Shown here in pieces: positions 1-8,544 of a DNA stretch of 64,000 nt. Every line of letters starts with the position of its first letter. Position 1 is the first letter of the stretch. Made by a program: the position numbers and the translations under genes. The stretch comes from Acidobacteriaceae bacterium KBS 146 (GTDB taxonomy: Bacteria; Acidobacteriota; Terriglobia; Terriglobales; Acidobacteriaceae): contig JHVA01000001.1 in NCBI GenBank assembly GCA_000688615.1, positions 3,038,001 to 3,102,000 of the forward strand, written 5' to 3'. Below the pieces are notes generated by a model. That model saw only the letters and a program-made list of their open reading frames with translations. It had not been told where the DNA came from and did no database searches.

Positions 1-1
1 A

Positions 2-337
2 TCGATCGAGAAAGGCAGGCCGGTCACACCGCTTGAGGCAGCACGCAAACGCGGAGGCATCACGGTTGCGACCGTGGAAGACACGGACTCCCTCAGCTCC
101 GAGATCAACGTCATCGGCCGCACGGCAGATGAGGCGCACGACGAAGTGGCTCGCTTTGTCGATCGCGCGTTCCTGGCTGGGCTTCCGCGCATTCGCATCG
201 TTCACGGCACCGGCATGGGAGTTCTGCGCCGCACCCTGCGCGATTATCTGCGCAGCCATCCTCACGTGGCGAACGTCACTGAGCCTCCGCAGAACCTGGG
301 AGGCCAAGGAGCGACCGAAGTGGAGCTGAGGCAATAG
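2..337 (+). CDS. mutS2: Endonuclease MutS2, C-terminal Smr domain (5' truncated by window edge)
   Basis: Only the last 111 codons lie in the window; the reading frame is open from base 2. The visible part is an Smr domain: it starts near 'INVIGRTADEA' and carries the signature 'HGTGMGVLRRTLRDYL', then a C-terminal 'GGQGATEVEL' typical of MutS2. In the family this domain nicks or binds DNA and acts in suppressing recombination or rescuing stalled ribosomes. The ATPase part lies outside the window. A stand-alone Smr protein cannot be excluded, but the residues before the domain ('KGRPVTPLEAARKRG') suit a MutS2 linker. Confidence 0.85.
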   Translation, partial: SIEKGRPVTPLEAARKRGGITVATVEDTDSLSSEINVIGRTADEAHDEVARFVDRAFLAGLPRIRIVHGTGMGVLRRTLRDYLRSHPHVANVTEPPQNLGGQGATEVELRQ

Positions 338-347
338 TGAGATTGCG

Positions 348-1925
348 CTAACGGCTGCCCGGTGCACGGCAGACGAAACTTCCTGCATCGGTGATCGCGC
401 CCTTGCCCTTATAGGCAGCCGTCTGCGGATAGGGGCAGAGAGGCCGCGTCCGATCCACCACTCCATGGTTGATGTGCGAGGCCACAATCTGCGTGGGGGC
501 CGTCCCCTCTTCGACCCAGCGCTCAATGGCTGAGACCGCATCGAAGCTGTCCGGACCCGGACCTCCGCTGCAGTGTTGCATTCCCGGAACCAGGAAAAGA
601 CGCGCAAAATCTCTGGTCTGAGGCCCGATCACATGCTCCAGCTGCTTGTAGTAGTTGATGGTGCTCAAGGGCGAGATATCAGGGTCGCTCCAACCGTGGT
701 AGAGAATCAGCTTTGCGCCCCGGCGCTGCAGCGGCCGGAGGTCGCTGTTGACCGCGTCCAGCATCGGTGACAGCTTCTCGAGCTCCGCTTTGTCGCGATC
801 GTAGTCGAAGGTCATGGGATTGTAATTAGGATCGCCCATCACCATGTAGCGAAAGAAGCTGCTGGCTGCCTTCCAATGCGTCGCCTGATAGGGCGCCGAT
901 CCTGTCACCCAGCTCGACCATCCACCCTGCCCCGATTCGCCCCCAGGAACTAGGCCCGGGACAATCAGTCGGCCTCGGTCATCGTGCGCTCCCTCCCAGA
1001 TCTCCTTCACCGCTTTGATCTGCTTGGGGGTAAAGCACGCTCCCGGATTCTCACCTTCCTTGCAGGCCAGCACCTCCGGATCGAACCGGCAGGTCAGTGG
1101 ATTTTCCAGAACACCGTCGGCGAATCCGTCTTTGGAGTCGCAGGCCCGGTTCACGGCATCGGCCAGCAGCTTGATCTTGGCCGGTTGAATGTAGCTCTCC
1201 GGATCTTTCAGCGTGGCCATCGCATAGTAGAGATGCGCTCCGGCATAGTGCCCCGTCCAGTTGTAAGCGGGGTCACCGGCGACGATTCCGTCGAAGTCTC
1301 CGGGAAAGCGCTGCGCTTCCATCAAACCCTGCTGGCCACCTTTGGAACAGCCTGCATAGTAGGCATGGTCCGCGGCTTTGCCGTAGAACACGCGCACGAT
1401 CTGCTTTCCATTCACTGTCGTTATATGAACGGATCGATAGCCGAAGTCCTCGACCAGCTTTGGATTGTCCAGCGACCAGCTTGCGTCAAAGCTGTTGCCG
1501 GGAGGATTGACGTGGCCGGTATCCGTGCTCGCTGCAGCGTTGCCACGCCGCAGCGCAGTCGCCATGGGACTGTAGCTGATGGCCCCTGCCATGCCACCGT
1601 TGCCGACCACCTCGAAGCGTCCACTCCACTTTGTCAGCGGCATCCATATCTCAAACCGCACCGCTGGCCTGGTCAGTCCGACAACACGGCAGAAGGATGG
1701 GAGGCGGCGCAACGTGTTCACCGCATTGGGAGGAGTAAAGCTGCCCCCCTCAATCACTGTCGCCGACTCGATGGTCGTACTGGTCAGCCTCAAGCCAGCC
1801 AGCCTGGCGCACGAGTCGCCCGACTGAGCCCATGCCGCTGCGGGATGCGTCATCGCCAGACCCAGCACGAACCCGGCTCCAAGGCATCCCCTCTTCCACA
1901 TTCCCCGGTCCCAACGCGTGTCCAT
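348..1925 (-). CDS. Secreted tannase/feruloyl esterase family protein
   Basis: A 525-residue protein with an N-terminal signal peptide (hydrophobic stretch about residues 14-34 ending AWAQS). It has the CS-D-HC arrangement of fungal and bacterial tannase/feruloyl esterases: the nucleophile lies in 'GCSKGGQQG' (Ser about 194 next to Cys193), an Asp in 'GWSDPDISP', and the His-Cys pair in 'GMQHCSGG'. It probably hydrolyses ester bonds of plant phenolics outside the cytoplasm; the substrate cannot be read from sequence. The start is supported by GGGAGG four bases upstream of ATG. It is convergent with mutS2, with only ten bases between the stops. Confidence 0.88.
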   Translation of the reverse strand: MDTRWDRGMWKRGCLGAGFVLGLAMTHPAAAWAQSGDSCARLAGLRLTSTTIESATVIEGGSFTPPNAVNTLRRLPSFCRVVGLTRPAVRFEIWMPLTKWSGRFEVVGNGGMAGAISYSPMATALRRGNAAASTDTGHVNPPGNSFDASWSLDNPKLVEDFGYRSVHITTVNGKQIVRVFYGKAADHAYYAGCSKGGQQGLMEAQRFPGDFDGIVAGDPAYNWTGHYAGAHLYYAMATLKDPESYIQPAKIKLLADAVNRACDSKDGFADGVLENPLTCRFDPEVLACKEGENPGACFTPKQIKAVKEIWEGAHDDRGRLIVPGLVPGGESGQGGWSSWVTGSAPYQATHWKAASSFFRYMVMGDPNYNPMTFDYDRDKAELEKLSPMLDAVNSDLRPLQRRGAKLILYHGWSDPDISPLSTINYYKQLEHVIGPQTRDFARLFLVPGMQHCSGGPGPDSFDAVSAIERWVEEGTAPTQIVASHINHGVVDRTRPLCPYPQTAAYKGKGAITDAGSFVCRAPGSR

Positions 1926-2042
1926 CGTCCTCCCATGCGTTGCGACCGATTGTAACGTCTCAGGCTGGTCTTCCGCCCGGAGACCTTCCTCTCATCTGAT
2001 TTGCGACCGAACCATCCTTCGGCGCAGAACCACCTCGTATCT

Positions 2043-3353
2043 TCAAGGTAACGTTGCGATAAACGCATTCATCTCGCGCAGCACATCGGCCTCATTGGAG
2101 ACGAAGACATAGTGGTTAGCATCAGGAATCCGTACGACCTTCGCCGAAGGGACCTGCCTCTCAAAAGCCACCGCCTGCTGCTCCGTGTTGCGGTTGTTGG
2201 CTGCGACAAAGGCAGCACGGGCTTTGGGGTTGTCCTTGAGCATGTTGCCAATGTCGTGCGGGTCGGCAAAGATCGCCAGCACCGGCGCTTTGATCGTTGT
2301 GAACTTCATCACTCCACCAATAATCGCCGCGCCCGCGGCAGGGGGCTTCGGTCCCCCTCCGGAAGGTGGCGAAGGAGGAGGAGGCACATCCTTCATGGCC
2401 TCATTCTGGAACGCCACCTCCTTCTGGACTCGGTCGAGCTTCTCCTGCAGGTCGATAAAGAATTTTTTCTGACCGCCAGGCATTTTGTCGGGAGCCATCA
2501 TCTCGAGCTGCTCTTTCAATTCCTTCGCGTCGATCATGAGCGCCCCGTTCACTTCGTCGTAGAGCGCGTAAGGATATCCGGCATCCAGATAGATCAGCCC
2601 CGCCACCCTCTCCGGATGCCGGGTTCCGATGTAGCTCAGCTCCTCGCCCGCGATCGAATGCCCGGCCAGTACGGGCTTCTCAAGATGCAGCGCATCGAGG
2701 ACCGCCAGCACATCCTCGCCCATACGGTCGGTCGCATAGCTTGCCGTCTCGGGCGAAGGCTTGCTCGACGCTCCAAAGCCGCGCCGCGTAATGCCATAGA
2801 CGTGATACTTGCCCGTCAGCTTGAGCGCGAATTTGTCGAAGACATGCGCATCATTGCCGAGGCCGGTCAGCAGGACCAGAGGACGACCGGTGCCGCCCCA
2901 GTCCAGCACTTCGAGCTTCACGTCCTTGTCGACGTCAATCAATTGAACCGTGTGCGGCGAAGGATCGATCTTCCATGCCGTCTCCGTGGTGGCACGCTCG
3001 AAGGCCAGAGGCTTCGGCTCGCCTTGCGTCATCGTGCCGTTGATCGTCTTGCCGTCCCCCGTCATCGTTCCCTCGTACGAGGCATGGAAGGAATCGACGG
3101 TGAACTTCAGTGCGGCGTTGGAAAACGAGATGGTGGTCAGGTCCGCAGGCGAAGGCGTCTGGTCAATGCTGTAAGCTCGACCCTTCAGCGAGCCGTCAGC
3201 GGCCTTTTCGATCTGCAGGACGACGCGCAGCTTCTGTTTCCCGGTATCTAACGTGCCCTGCCAGTTGCCGGCGATCTCCTGAGCCGGCAGCGAACCGCTG
3301 AGCAACACCAGAACCACCGCAAAAAACGCACAGACGATGCCGCGACTCCGCAT
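2043..3353 (-). CDS. Secreted alpha/beta hydrolase with N-terminal beta domain
   Basis: A 436-residue protein when started at the ATG at 3353, which has GGGAGAG upstream and gives a clean signal peptide (MRSRGIVCAFFAVVLVLLSG). After cleavage comes a domain of about 100 residues beginning 'GNWQGTLDTGKQKLRVVLQI', a beta-rich module often found before hydrolase domains in Acidobacteria. The alpha/beta hydrolase fold follows, with nucleophile elbow 'GHSIAGEE' and a late His in 'DANHYVFV'. A Pro/Gly-rich loop (PPPPSPPSGGGPKPPAAG) interrupts the cap region. The substrate is unknown. A frame extension upstream of 3353 is open but lacks a signal peptide start. Confidence 0.82.
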   Translation of the reverse strand: MRSRGIVCAFFAVVLVLLSGSLPAQEIAGNWQGTLDTGKQKLRVVLQIEKAADGSLKGRAYSIDQTPSPADLTTISFSNAALKFTVDSFHASYEGTMTGDGKTINGTMTQGEPKPLAFERATTETAWKIDPSPHTVQLIDVDKDVKLEVLDWGGTGRPLVLLTGLGNDAHVFDKFALKLTGKYHVYGITRRGFGASSKPSPETASYATDRMGEDVLAVLDALHLEKPVLAGHSIAGEELSYIGTRHPERVAGLIYLDAGYPYALYDEVNGALMIDAKELKEQLEMMAPDKMPGGQKKFFIDLQEKLDRVQKEVAFQNEAMKDVPPPPSPPSGGGPKPPAAGAAIIGGVMKFTTIKAPVLAIFADPHDIGNMLKDNPKARAAFVAANNRNTEQQAVAFERQVPSAKVVRIPDANHYVFVSNEADVLREMNAFIATLP

Positions 3354-3391
3354 GAAACACTCTCCCGCACCGCGAGTTTTTGAAGACGTAG

Positions 3392-3796
3392 CTACATCTT
3401 TCCCGGGCCCTGGTCGGGAGCAAAAGCAACCAGCCTGACGTGAGTCAACAACCATCCATTGCCCGCTGACCGGCTCACCTGGCTGACCCAGGGAGCCAGC
3501 AGGATCGACAGGCAGCAGGCCAGATAGAAGATGACCAAGGTCGCCTGTGCGAGCCGCTGCGCCGGAAGAGCGGAGTCGATCTCGACGTAATAGGGATTCG
3601 ACGCAGTTGCCTTTGCCTGCGGCCGGACATGCTGCAGGACGATGGATCGGGCCGCATCCAAAAACAACGCACCGACGCGGCCATGCCTCGCCTCCTCCTC
3701 AAAGATCCACAACATCTCTTCTTCAAACTCGCCTCGAAAGGAGGCGGGATACAGACGGAGGACGCCACGATAAAGGGTGCGAAGGATATCTCTCAT
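3392..3796 (-). CDS. Small membrane protein with permease-prefix-like N-terminus, partner of PadR
   Basis: A 134-residue protein. Residues 1-40 ('LYPASFRGEFEEEMLWIFEE') resemble the prefix domain found at the start of acidobacterial PadR-linked orphan permeases. One hydrophobic segment (about residues 84-103) is a likely membrane helix. Its ATG overlaps the stop of the upstream PadR gene by four bases (ATGA), so the two are translationally coupled. It may be a remnant or stand-alone version of the permease prefix domain; function unknown. Confidence 0.65.
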   Translation of the reverse strand: MRDILRTLYRGVLRLYPASFRGEFEEEMLWIFEEEARHGRVGALFLDAARSIVLQHVRPQAKATASNPYYVEIDSALPAQRLAQATLVIFYLACCLSILLAPWVSQVSRSAGNGWLLTHVRLVAFAPDQGPGKM

Positions 3797-4140
3797 GCGT
3801 TGCGCGGCCTCCTCTCGCGAAGACGGCTCTGTGCCGTAGCGACGACCCCCTGCAGGCGCTCTACCTCGGCCGAAAGAGCAGCGCGGCCCGCTGGCGTAAT
3901 GCGATAGAACCTGCGGTCCTCGTCCTTGGCAAGAGAAGCTCGTGCAACATCCATCACAAGCTTCTGGTCCATCAACTTCTTCAGGTTGTCGTACAGGGTT
4001 CCCGGGCCCATCCGGTAGCTTCCCTGCGATTGCCGCGTAACTTCCTGGATGATTCCGTAGCCGTGGAGATCTTCGCTCGCCAGAGCAAGAAGAATGTAAA
4101 GTGTCGCGGTAGAAAGAGGAGCGTTGGTAGGAGTCTTCAT
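3793..4140 (-). CDS. PadR family transcriptional regulator
   Basis: A 115-residue winged-helix protein with the PadR pattern 'LYILLALASEDLHGYGIIQEV', a recognition region 'GPGTLYDNLKKLMDQKLV' and a wing 'RRFYRITPAGRAAL', followed by a C-terminal helix. PadR proteins are usually repressors of an adjacent membrane protein gene. The overlapping membrane-protein gene downstream fits this role. No ligand can be inferred. Confidence 0.9.
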   Translation of the reverse strand: MKTPTNAPLSTATLYILLALASEDLHGYGIIQEVTRQSQGSYRMGPGTLYDNLKKLMDQKLVMDVARASLAKDEDRRFYRITPAGRAALSAEVERLQGVVATAQSRLRERRPRNA

Positions 4141-4154
4141 AATCGGTCCCCGAC

Positions 4155-4169
4155 TATATCGCGATCCGA
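4155..4169. promoter_or_regulatory. Candidate PadR operator
   Basis: The 35-base gap between the divergent PadR gene and the beta-lactamase-like gene region holds TATATCGCGATCCGA, centred on the palindrome ATCGCGAT (4158-4165). Its position right in front of the PadR start suggests autoregulation, but no second copy was found, so this is inference. Confidence 0.35.
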
Positions 4170-4259
4170 CTAACCTTGCAAGCTTTTTCTACTGAAGCAC
4201 AGCTTTCTTTTCACGCAACCCGGAACAAACTTCCGGGCCGCCCGTATTCTTATCGCAAC

Positions 4260-5453
4260 ATGAAGATTCTCCTTGGATTTTCCCTGCTGATCTTTGCCAT
4301 AGCTGCCCAGGCCGGAGACCGCTCGATTCGCCGGCTCGATGGGAGATCGATCTCCATCGCCGAGGCTAAGGCACTCGCACAGCGTACTTTTGTGGAGAAT
4401 CACATCACTGGGGCGCAGGTTGCCATCCTGAATGACGGTCACCTGGTATGGAGCAGCGCCTTTGGCCTGCGCGACCGTGAACACGATCTCCCGATGGAGA
4501 CCTCCACGACCACCTGGGCAGCGTCGATCACCAAGAGCGTCTTCGCTACCTTCGTCATGAAGCTTGTAGAGCAACATCAGTTGCAGCTGGATCAGCCCGT
4601 TGCCGCTCAGCTGGACAAGCCTCTAGACGCGTATCCCGAATACACAGCCGCTGCAGCCGATCTGGTGCACGACCCGCGATGGTCTTCCGTGACGCCGCGC
4701 ATGCTGCTCAGCCATTCCTCGGGCCTAGCCAACTTTGCGCAGTTTGAGCCGGATAAGAAGATGCACCTGCACTTCGCCCCGGGCTCACGATTCGCTTATT
4801 CCGGGGAGGGACTCAACCTGCTGCAGTTTGTCATTGAGCAGCGCGAGCACAAGCCTTTGACCGAGCTGATGCAGCAGTCGCTCTTCACGCCGTTAGGAAT
4901 GACCCAGACCTCCATGGTCTGGCAGGAGCGGTTTGCCTCGAACGTCGCCGACCGTTACGACTTCACCGAAAAATTTATCTCTCACACTCGCCGCGAGCAC
5001 GCCCGTGCGGCGGGCTCCATGACGACCTCCGTTGAAGACCTCTCCCGCTTCGTTGCGGCGTTGATGGATCACAATATCCTCACAGAGGATTCGAGCAAGA
5101 CGATGTTCCGACCCGTCATCCGCATCGATACCGTGCGCGAGTTCCCTACACTCGATCAACCCAGTGGAGGCGAAGGCCCTGCGGTCGGCCTCGCCTATGG
5201 ACTTGGCTGGGGGCTGCTGACGAAGACCAAGTACGGTCCGGCATTTTTCAAAGAAGGCCACGGAGACGGTGCGCGGAACTACCTGATCTGCTTCACCCGT
5301 CATCGCGACTGCATGATTCTTCTCACCAATAGCGATAATGGCGAGCTTGCATTTCGCCCGCTACTCGAAGATATCTTTGGCGACACCGTCACCCCGTGGA
5401 AGTGGGAGGGGTATACCCGCGAAGATATTCTTCAGTTGCGAGGAAAAGATTGA
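4260..5453 (+). CDS. Serine beta-lactamase-like hydrolase (class C/PBP-like fold), secreted
   Basis: A 397-residue protein started at the ATG at 4260, which gives a signal peptide (KILLGFSLLIFAIAAQAG). The catalytic motifs of the beta-lactamase/transpeptidase superfamily are present: SxxK as S89-I-T-K92, a Tyr motif at Y180-S-G, and a late 'EGHGDGARNY' in place of the KTG/HxG motif. Such proteins in soil bacteria are often esterases or D-aminopeptidases rather than resistance enzymes. It is transcribed divergently from the PadR pair. Substrate not determinable. Confidence 0.85.
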   Translation: MKILLGFSLLIFAIAAQAGDRSIRRLDGRSISIAEAKALAQRTFVENHITGAQVAILNDGHLVWSSAFGLRDREHDLPMETSTTTWAASITKSVFATFVMKLVEQHQLQLDQPVAAQLDKPLDAYPEYTAAAADLVHDPRWSSVTPRMLLSHSSGLANFAQFEPDKKMHLHFAPGSRFAYSGEGLNLLQFVIEQREHKPLTELMQQSLFTPLGMTQTSMVWQERFASNVADRYDFTEKFISHTRREHARAAGSMTTSVEDLSRFVAALMDHNILTEDSSKTMFRPVIRIDTVREFPTLDQPSGGEGPAVGLAYGLGWGLLTKTKYGPAFFKEGHGDGARNYLICFTRHRDCMILLTNSDNGELAFRPLLEDIFGDTVTPWKWEGYTREDILQLRGKD

Positions 5454-5477
5454 GCCGGCCAGAGGCGTCTCACACGT

Positions 5478-6029
5478 ATGCGCCTCTTCGTCGGACTCCC
5501 GCTTACGAACACTCTGGTCGAAGAGCTGAAGGCAACGCTCGCGCGGCTGCGTTCCAAAGACGATAGTCTGCGCTGGACTGCCCCGGAATCATGGCACATT
5601 ACGCTGCAGTTTCTGGGCAGCGTATCCCGGGATCAGTTCGAATGCATCCTGGCTCGCCTTCACGAGGTTCATCGTCCCTTCGTCCCGATTCGAATCGACG
5701 CTCTGGACCTCTTCGATCGCGCCGGAGTTTTGATTGCGCGCGTCCGATCTTCGCAGGAGCTTGTCTCTCTGGAACGTCACATCGTCGCCGCCACTGCACT
5801 CTGCGGCTTTGATCCCGAAAGCCGACCGTATCACCCGCACATTACACTGGCGCGCAGCAAGGGCCGCGACGGTCGTCGTAGTCTTCAGCGACTCAGGAGC
5901 CGTCTTCTTCGCCCAATAGAGTTCAACGCTTGTAGCGCCGAAGAGTTCCTTCTGTACGAAAGCATTGCAACCCCCACAGGCTCTCGCTACGAGGTTCGCG
6001 AACGCTTTCCTCTTTTCCCTGCCCGTTAG
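5478..6029 (+). CDS. thpR: RNA 2',3'-cyclic phosphodiesterase
   Basis: A 183-residue 2H phosphoesterase with both histidine motifs: 'HITLQFLG' in the N-terminal half and 'HPHITLAR' in the C-terminal half. It opens with 'MRLFVGLPL', typical of ThpR (LigT). In the family the enzyme opens 2',3'-cyclic phosphates to 2'-phosphates at RNA ends. The length matches the family. It lies 24 bases after the beta-lactamase-like gene and 42 before the NUDIX gene, so the three may be cotranscribed. Confidence 0.9.
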   Translation: MRLFVGLPLTNTLVEELKATLARLRSKDDSLRWTAPESWHITLQFLGSVSRDQFECILARLHEVHRPFVPIRIDALDLFDRAGVLIARVRSSQELVSLERHIVAATALCGFDPESRPYHPHITLARSKGRDGRRSLQRLRSRLLRPIEFNACSAEEFLLYESIATPTGSRYEVRERFPLFPAR

Positions 6030-6071
6030 CTCAATCCTTCGTTTCCTGATAGCGTCCTTGATTGAGCGCTT

Positions 6072-6548
6072 ATGCCCAAACGTAGTGCAGGCCTGTTGAT
6101 GTTCCGGAAGAGAGCCGGACAGATCGAAGTTTTTCTGGTTCATCCCGGTGGCCCGTTCTGGGCAAAGAAGGATCTTGGGGCGTGGACCCTGCCCAAAGGG
6201 GAGTATTCGGATGATGAGTCTCCGCTCGAGGCTGCCATTCGCGAGTTTCTAGAAGAGACGGGCTTCCACGCTCCGCCGTCCGACCTCACAAAATTCATCG
6301 ACCTCGGTACCGTCAAACAAGCTGGAGGAAAGATCGTCTCGGCGTGGGCTTTTGAAGGCGACTGCGACCCCGCCATGCTCGTCAGCAATCTCTGTACGAT
6401 TGAATGGCCGCCGAGGTCGGGGCGGCGGCTCGAAATCCCTGAGGCCGATCGCGGAGAGTGGTTTCCTCTCTCCGAAGCAAAGGAGCGCATTCTTCAAGGA
6501 CAGGCGGCGTTTCTCGATCGCCTGAATGAAATACTGCTGTCGCAATAA
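6072..6548 (+). CDS. NUDIX hydrolase
   Basis: A 158-residue NUDIX protein. The Nudix box runs from 'GEYSDDES' to 'REFLEETGF' and keeps G-x5-E-x7-REFLEETG. The N-terminus (SAGLLMFRKRAGQIEVFLVHPGG) and 'WTLPKGEY' are typical of small standalone NUDIX hydrolases that clean up nucleotide diphosphate derivatives. The exact substrate cannot be predicted. A strong terminator follows 17 bases after the stop, closing this transcription unit. Confidence 0.88.
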   Translation: MPKRSAGLLMFRKRAGQIEVFLVHPGGPFWAKKDLGAWTLPKGEYSDDESPLEAAIREFLEETGFHAPPSDLTKFIDLGTVKQAGGKIVSAWAFEGDCDPAMLVSNLCTIEWPPRSGRRLEIPEADRGEWFPLSEAKERILQGQAAFLDRLNEILLSQ

Positions 6549-6565
6549 TCAGTCCTTCAGCGCAG

Positions 6566-6604
6566 GAAAGGCCCGGCTTACGACACCGGGCCTTTCGTTT
6601 TCTT
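6566..6604 (+). terminator. Rho-independent terminator after NUDIX gene
   Basis: Perfect 11-bp arms GAAAGGCCCGG / CCGGGCCTTTC (6566-6576 and 6586-6596) with a nine-base loop, followed by GTTTTCTT. Confidence 0.9.
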
Positions 6605-6616
6605 GTCGTTCACCAA

Positions 6617-7060
6617 CTAGGCTGCGGTTGCATCCCGCATAGCCTTCACTTTGTCATGACAGGTGAGGATGTGACTCTGCTGGCTACGAAGGAGGGTCAG
6701 CACAGGGGCCGGAACATCCTTCATCTTCAAGACCTCTTCATAAGCCTTCTTGGCAGCGTCTTCGCCCTGCTCCGCTGTCTCCAACAAGGTATGGTCGCTT
6801 CCGCCCATCTTCGCCTTCAACTCGCCCCACGCACGATGCATCGTCCCTGAGACCGTACCGCCTTCTGAAACCTTCTCTCCGGTAGTCGATCCCAAAGCCG
6901 ACTCCAACTCTGACGCAAACTTGTGCCGTGTCGCCGACTCCTGCGTGAAGAAGGACTTTGCCTGAGGATCCTTCAATTCTTCGCCGAGTGATTTGAAACC
7001 CTTTTCCCCATCGTGAAGAACCTCGATTACTGTACGAACTGCGCTGTTCTCAAAAGCCAT
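6617..7060 (-). CDS. PA2169-type four-helix-bundle protein (DUF2383)
   Basis: A 147-residue, wholly helical protein. It has the family features 'VIEVLHDGEKGFKSLGEEL', 'SGTMHRAWGELK' and 'ETAEQGEDAAKKAYEE', which form a ferritin-like four-helix bundle. AGAGGT lies just upstream of the ATG. Members are linked to general stress, and the next gene upstream on this strand is the YciF-like protein, also a stress-type helical bundle. Biochemical role not established. Confidence 0.85.
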   Translation of the reverse strand: MAFENSAVRTVIEVLHDGEKGFKSLGEELKDPQAKSFFTQESATRHKFASELESALGSTTGEKVSEGGTVSGTMHRAWGELKAKMGGSDHTLLETAEQGEDAAKKAYEEVLKMKDVPAPVLTLLRSQQSHILTCHDKVKAMRDATAA

Positions 7061-7154
7061 AATTCACCTCTTCTGGAACATTAAGATGGGCAAACGTAAA
7101 CCTGCGTTGCGTGGCGAAAGGTTGCACGGAAACAGAGAAAAGCCCGTGAATCTC

Positions 7155-7195
7155 CAAGAAAAATCCCCGACGGAGGATAGGTCTGCGTCGGGGAT
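7155..7195 (-). terminator. Rho-independent terminator of the YciF-like gene
   Basis: Arms ATCCCCGACG (7163-7172) and CGTCGGGGAT (7186-7195). Read on the minus strand, the stem is followed by a T-run (TTTTTCTT). It lies 24 bases past the stop of the YciF-like gene. Confidence 0.85.
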
Positions 7196-7218
7196 TCTTC
7201 CTCATGGATCTTTTCGAT

Positions 7219-7785
7219 TCAACGCCTTGCGCGCTTCGCAGGACTCTTCTTTTTGCTGGTTGCTTGGCGAACCGGGGCCTCTTCCTCCTCGTCTTCCTCT
7301 TCGCCTTCCGCGGAAGCCTCCTCCAGCAGGGGCTCCGATTGCTCCAGAATTTTCTGTCCTGCCGCCTCTTCTTCGTTCAGGTTCTCAGTCAACAGTTCCA
7401 CGACGTCATCATGGCCGAGGGTCCGGGCAATTGCGATCGCAGAGGTGTACGCGGCCATCTCGTAGTGTTCGACCCGCAGAGCTGCACCTGCGATACCGAC
7501 GTCTTTTGTCGCGCCCGTCTCATCGCTCTCCAGTTGCTCTTTGCCCTCTTCAACAAGGCCTTGCATGGCCTTGCACAGCTTCCCGGTCGCTCGCTTGTCT
7601 AACTGTTCGAAGACCTGCTTGAGGCGCTCAACCTGACCTTTGGTCTCTTCAAGGTGCTCTGTAATCAACTGCTTCAACTCGGGGCTGCTTGCGCCCTTGG
7701 CCATCTTTGGAAGCGCCTTGACCAGCTGGTTTTCGGCGTTGTAGATGTCCTTCAACTCTTCAATCAAAAGATTCTCAAGACTCAT
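7219..7785 (-). CDS. YciE/YciF-like ferritin-like protein (DUF892)
   Basis: A 188-residue protein started at the ATG at 7785, which has AGGAGAA five bases upstream. The core 'LLIEELKDIYNAENQLVKALPKMAK' and 'RVEHYEMAAYTSAIAIARTLG' are hallmark YciF/DUF892 segments, including the Glu/His residues that can bind metal. The C-terminus has an acidic run (EGEEEDEEEE) and then a basic tail (SKKKSPAKRARR), unusual additions that may bind nucleic acid or membranes. Related proteins are induced by osmotic or general stress. Confidence 0.87.
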   Translation of the reverse strand: MSLENLLIEELKDIYNAENQLVKALPKMAKGASSPELKQLITEHLEETKGQVERLKQVFEQLDKRATGKLCKAMQGLVEEGKEQLESDETGATKDVGIAGAALRVEHYEMAAYTSAIAIARTLGHDDVVELLTENLNEEEAAGQKILEQSEPLLEEASAEGEEEDEEEEAPVRQATSKKKSPAKRARR

Positions 7786-7976
7786 TGCGTTCTCCTGTAT
7801 TTTCCTTTGCGATGTCTCCTTTCGTTCATGGAGGTGAATCGTAGGAGGCTGAATCAACGCACTTGGTTGGCTGCTACGAGAAGGAGAGAGCTAAATGTAT
7901 TTCTAATGTATCCATGGCTTCGCGCTTCGATTGGGAAAGCCACACAGGTTTTATATATCCGGCGATGTCGAGCGAA

Positions 7977-8438
7977 TCAGGCCAGCGGACGATTCAACTC
8001 CGTTCGCCATTCCGAAGGGGCTGTACCGGAATCGGGGCCTACGAGATACCTCTCCCACAGGTCATCGCGAGTCTTCAGGTTCTTCTCGTTGATCCAGGCA
8101 TGCAACTCGCCCCATCCTCCTCCGAGCCCGTCGTAATCTCCGCTGTACACGGTCTGTGCCACTGTTGCGGCCGGCAATTCTCCGTTCTCAACACGGCCCT
8201 CCGGCCTCACGTCACCCTCAATCGGAAAACAGATGCGGAAGTCAAAGGTTTCATCGGGTCGCCGGAAATGATGCGTAAACCACGAGCCGGAAGGTCTGAT
8301 TCTCTGGGCTCGCAGCACTGCACTTAACTCACTTAGACCGGCATGCATCATCTGCATGATCTGCTCCCGCGGCGCCCTTACGTGAATGAACGCAATCTTC
8401 TGCGCGGGTGACTCCACGATGCTGGGTGTGCTGATCAT
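7977..8438 (-). CDS. GyrI-like effector-binding domain protein
   Basis: A 153-residue single-domain protein related to the effector-binding half of AraC-type regulators and GyrI (SbmC). Segments 'FIHVRAPREQIMQMMHAG', 'DFRICFPIEGDV' and 'VYSGDYDGLGGGWGELHAWI' match the fold. No DNA-binding domain is attached. Start chosen at the ATG at 8438 because AGGAG lies eight bases upstream; an ATG six bases earlier is possible. Ligand unknown. Confidence 0.72.
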   Translation of the reverse strand: MISTPSIVESPAQKIAFIHVRAPREQIMQMMHAGLSELSAVLRAQRIRPSGSWFTHHFRRPDETFDFRICFPIEGDVRPEGRVENGELPAATVAQTVYSGDYDGLGGGWGELHAWINEKNLKTRDDLWERYLVGPDSGTAPSEWRTELNRPLA

Positions 8439-8490
8439 TCCCATTCTCCTGGCCAATGACTCCCACTCGCGAAGCATGGCAGATTCTCTG

Positions 8491-8522
8491 ACAAAACAAG
8501 AAAGCGCGCCCTGATGGCGCGC
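8491..8522 (-). terminator. Terminator downstream of dnaN
   Basis: Arms GCGCGCC (8504-8510) and GGCGCGC (8516-8522) with a five-base loop; on the minus strand the stem is followed by TTTCTTGTTTTG. It separates dnaN from the GyrI-like gene. Confidence 0.75.
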
Positions 8523-8544
8523 CTCTGTCTCATGCAGGAAGCAC

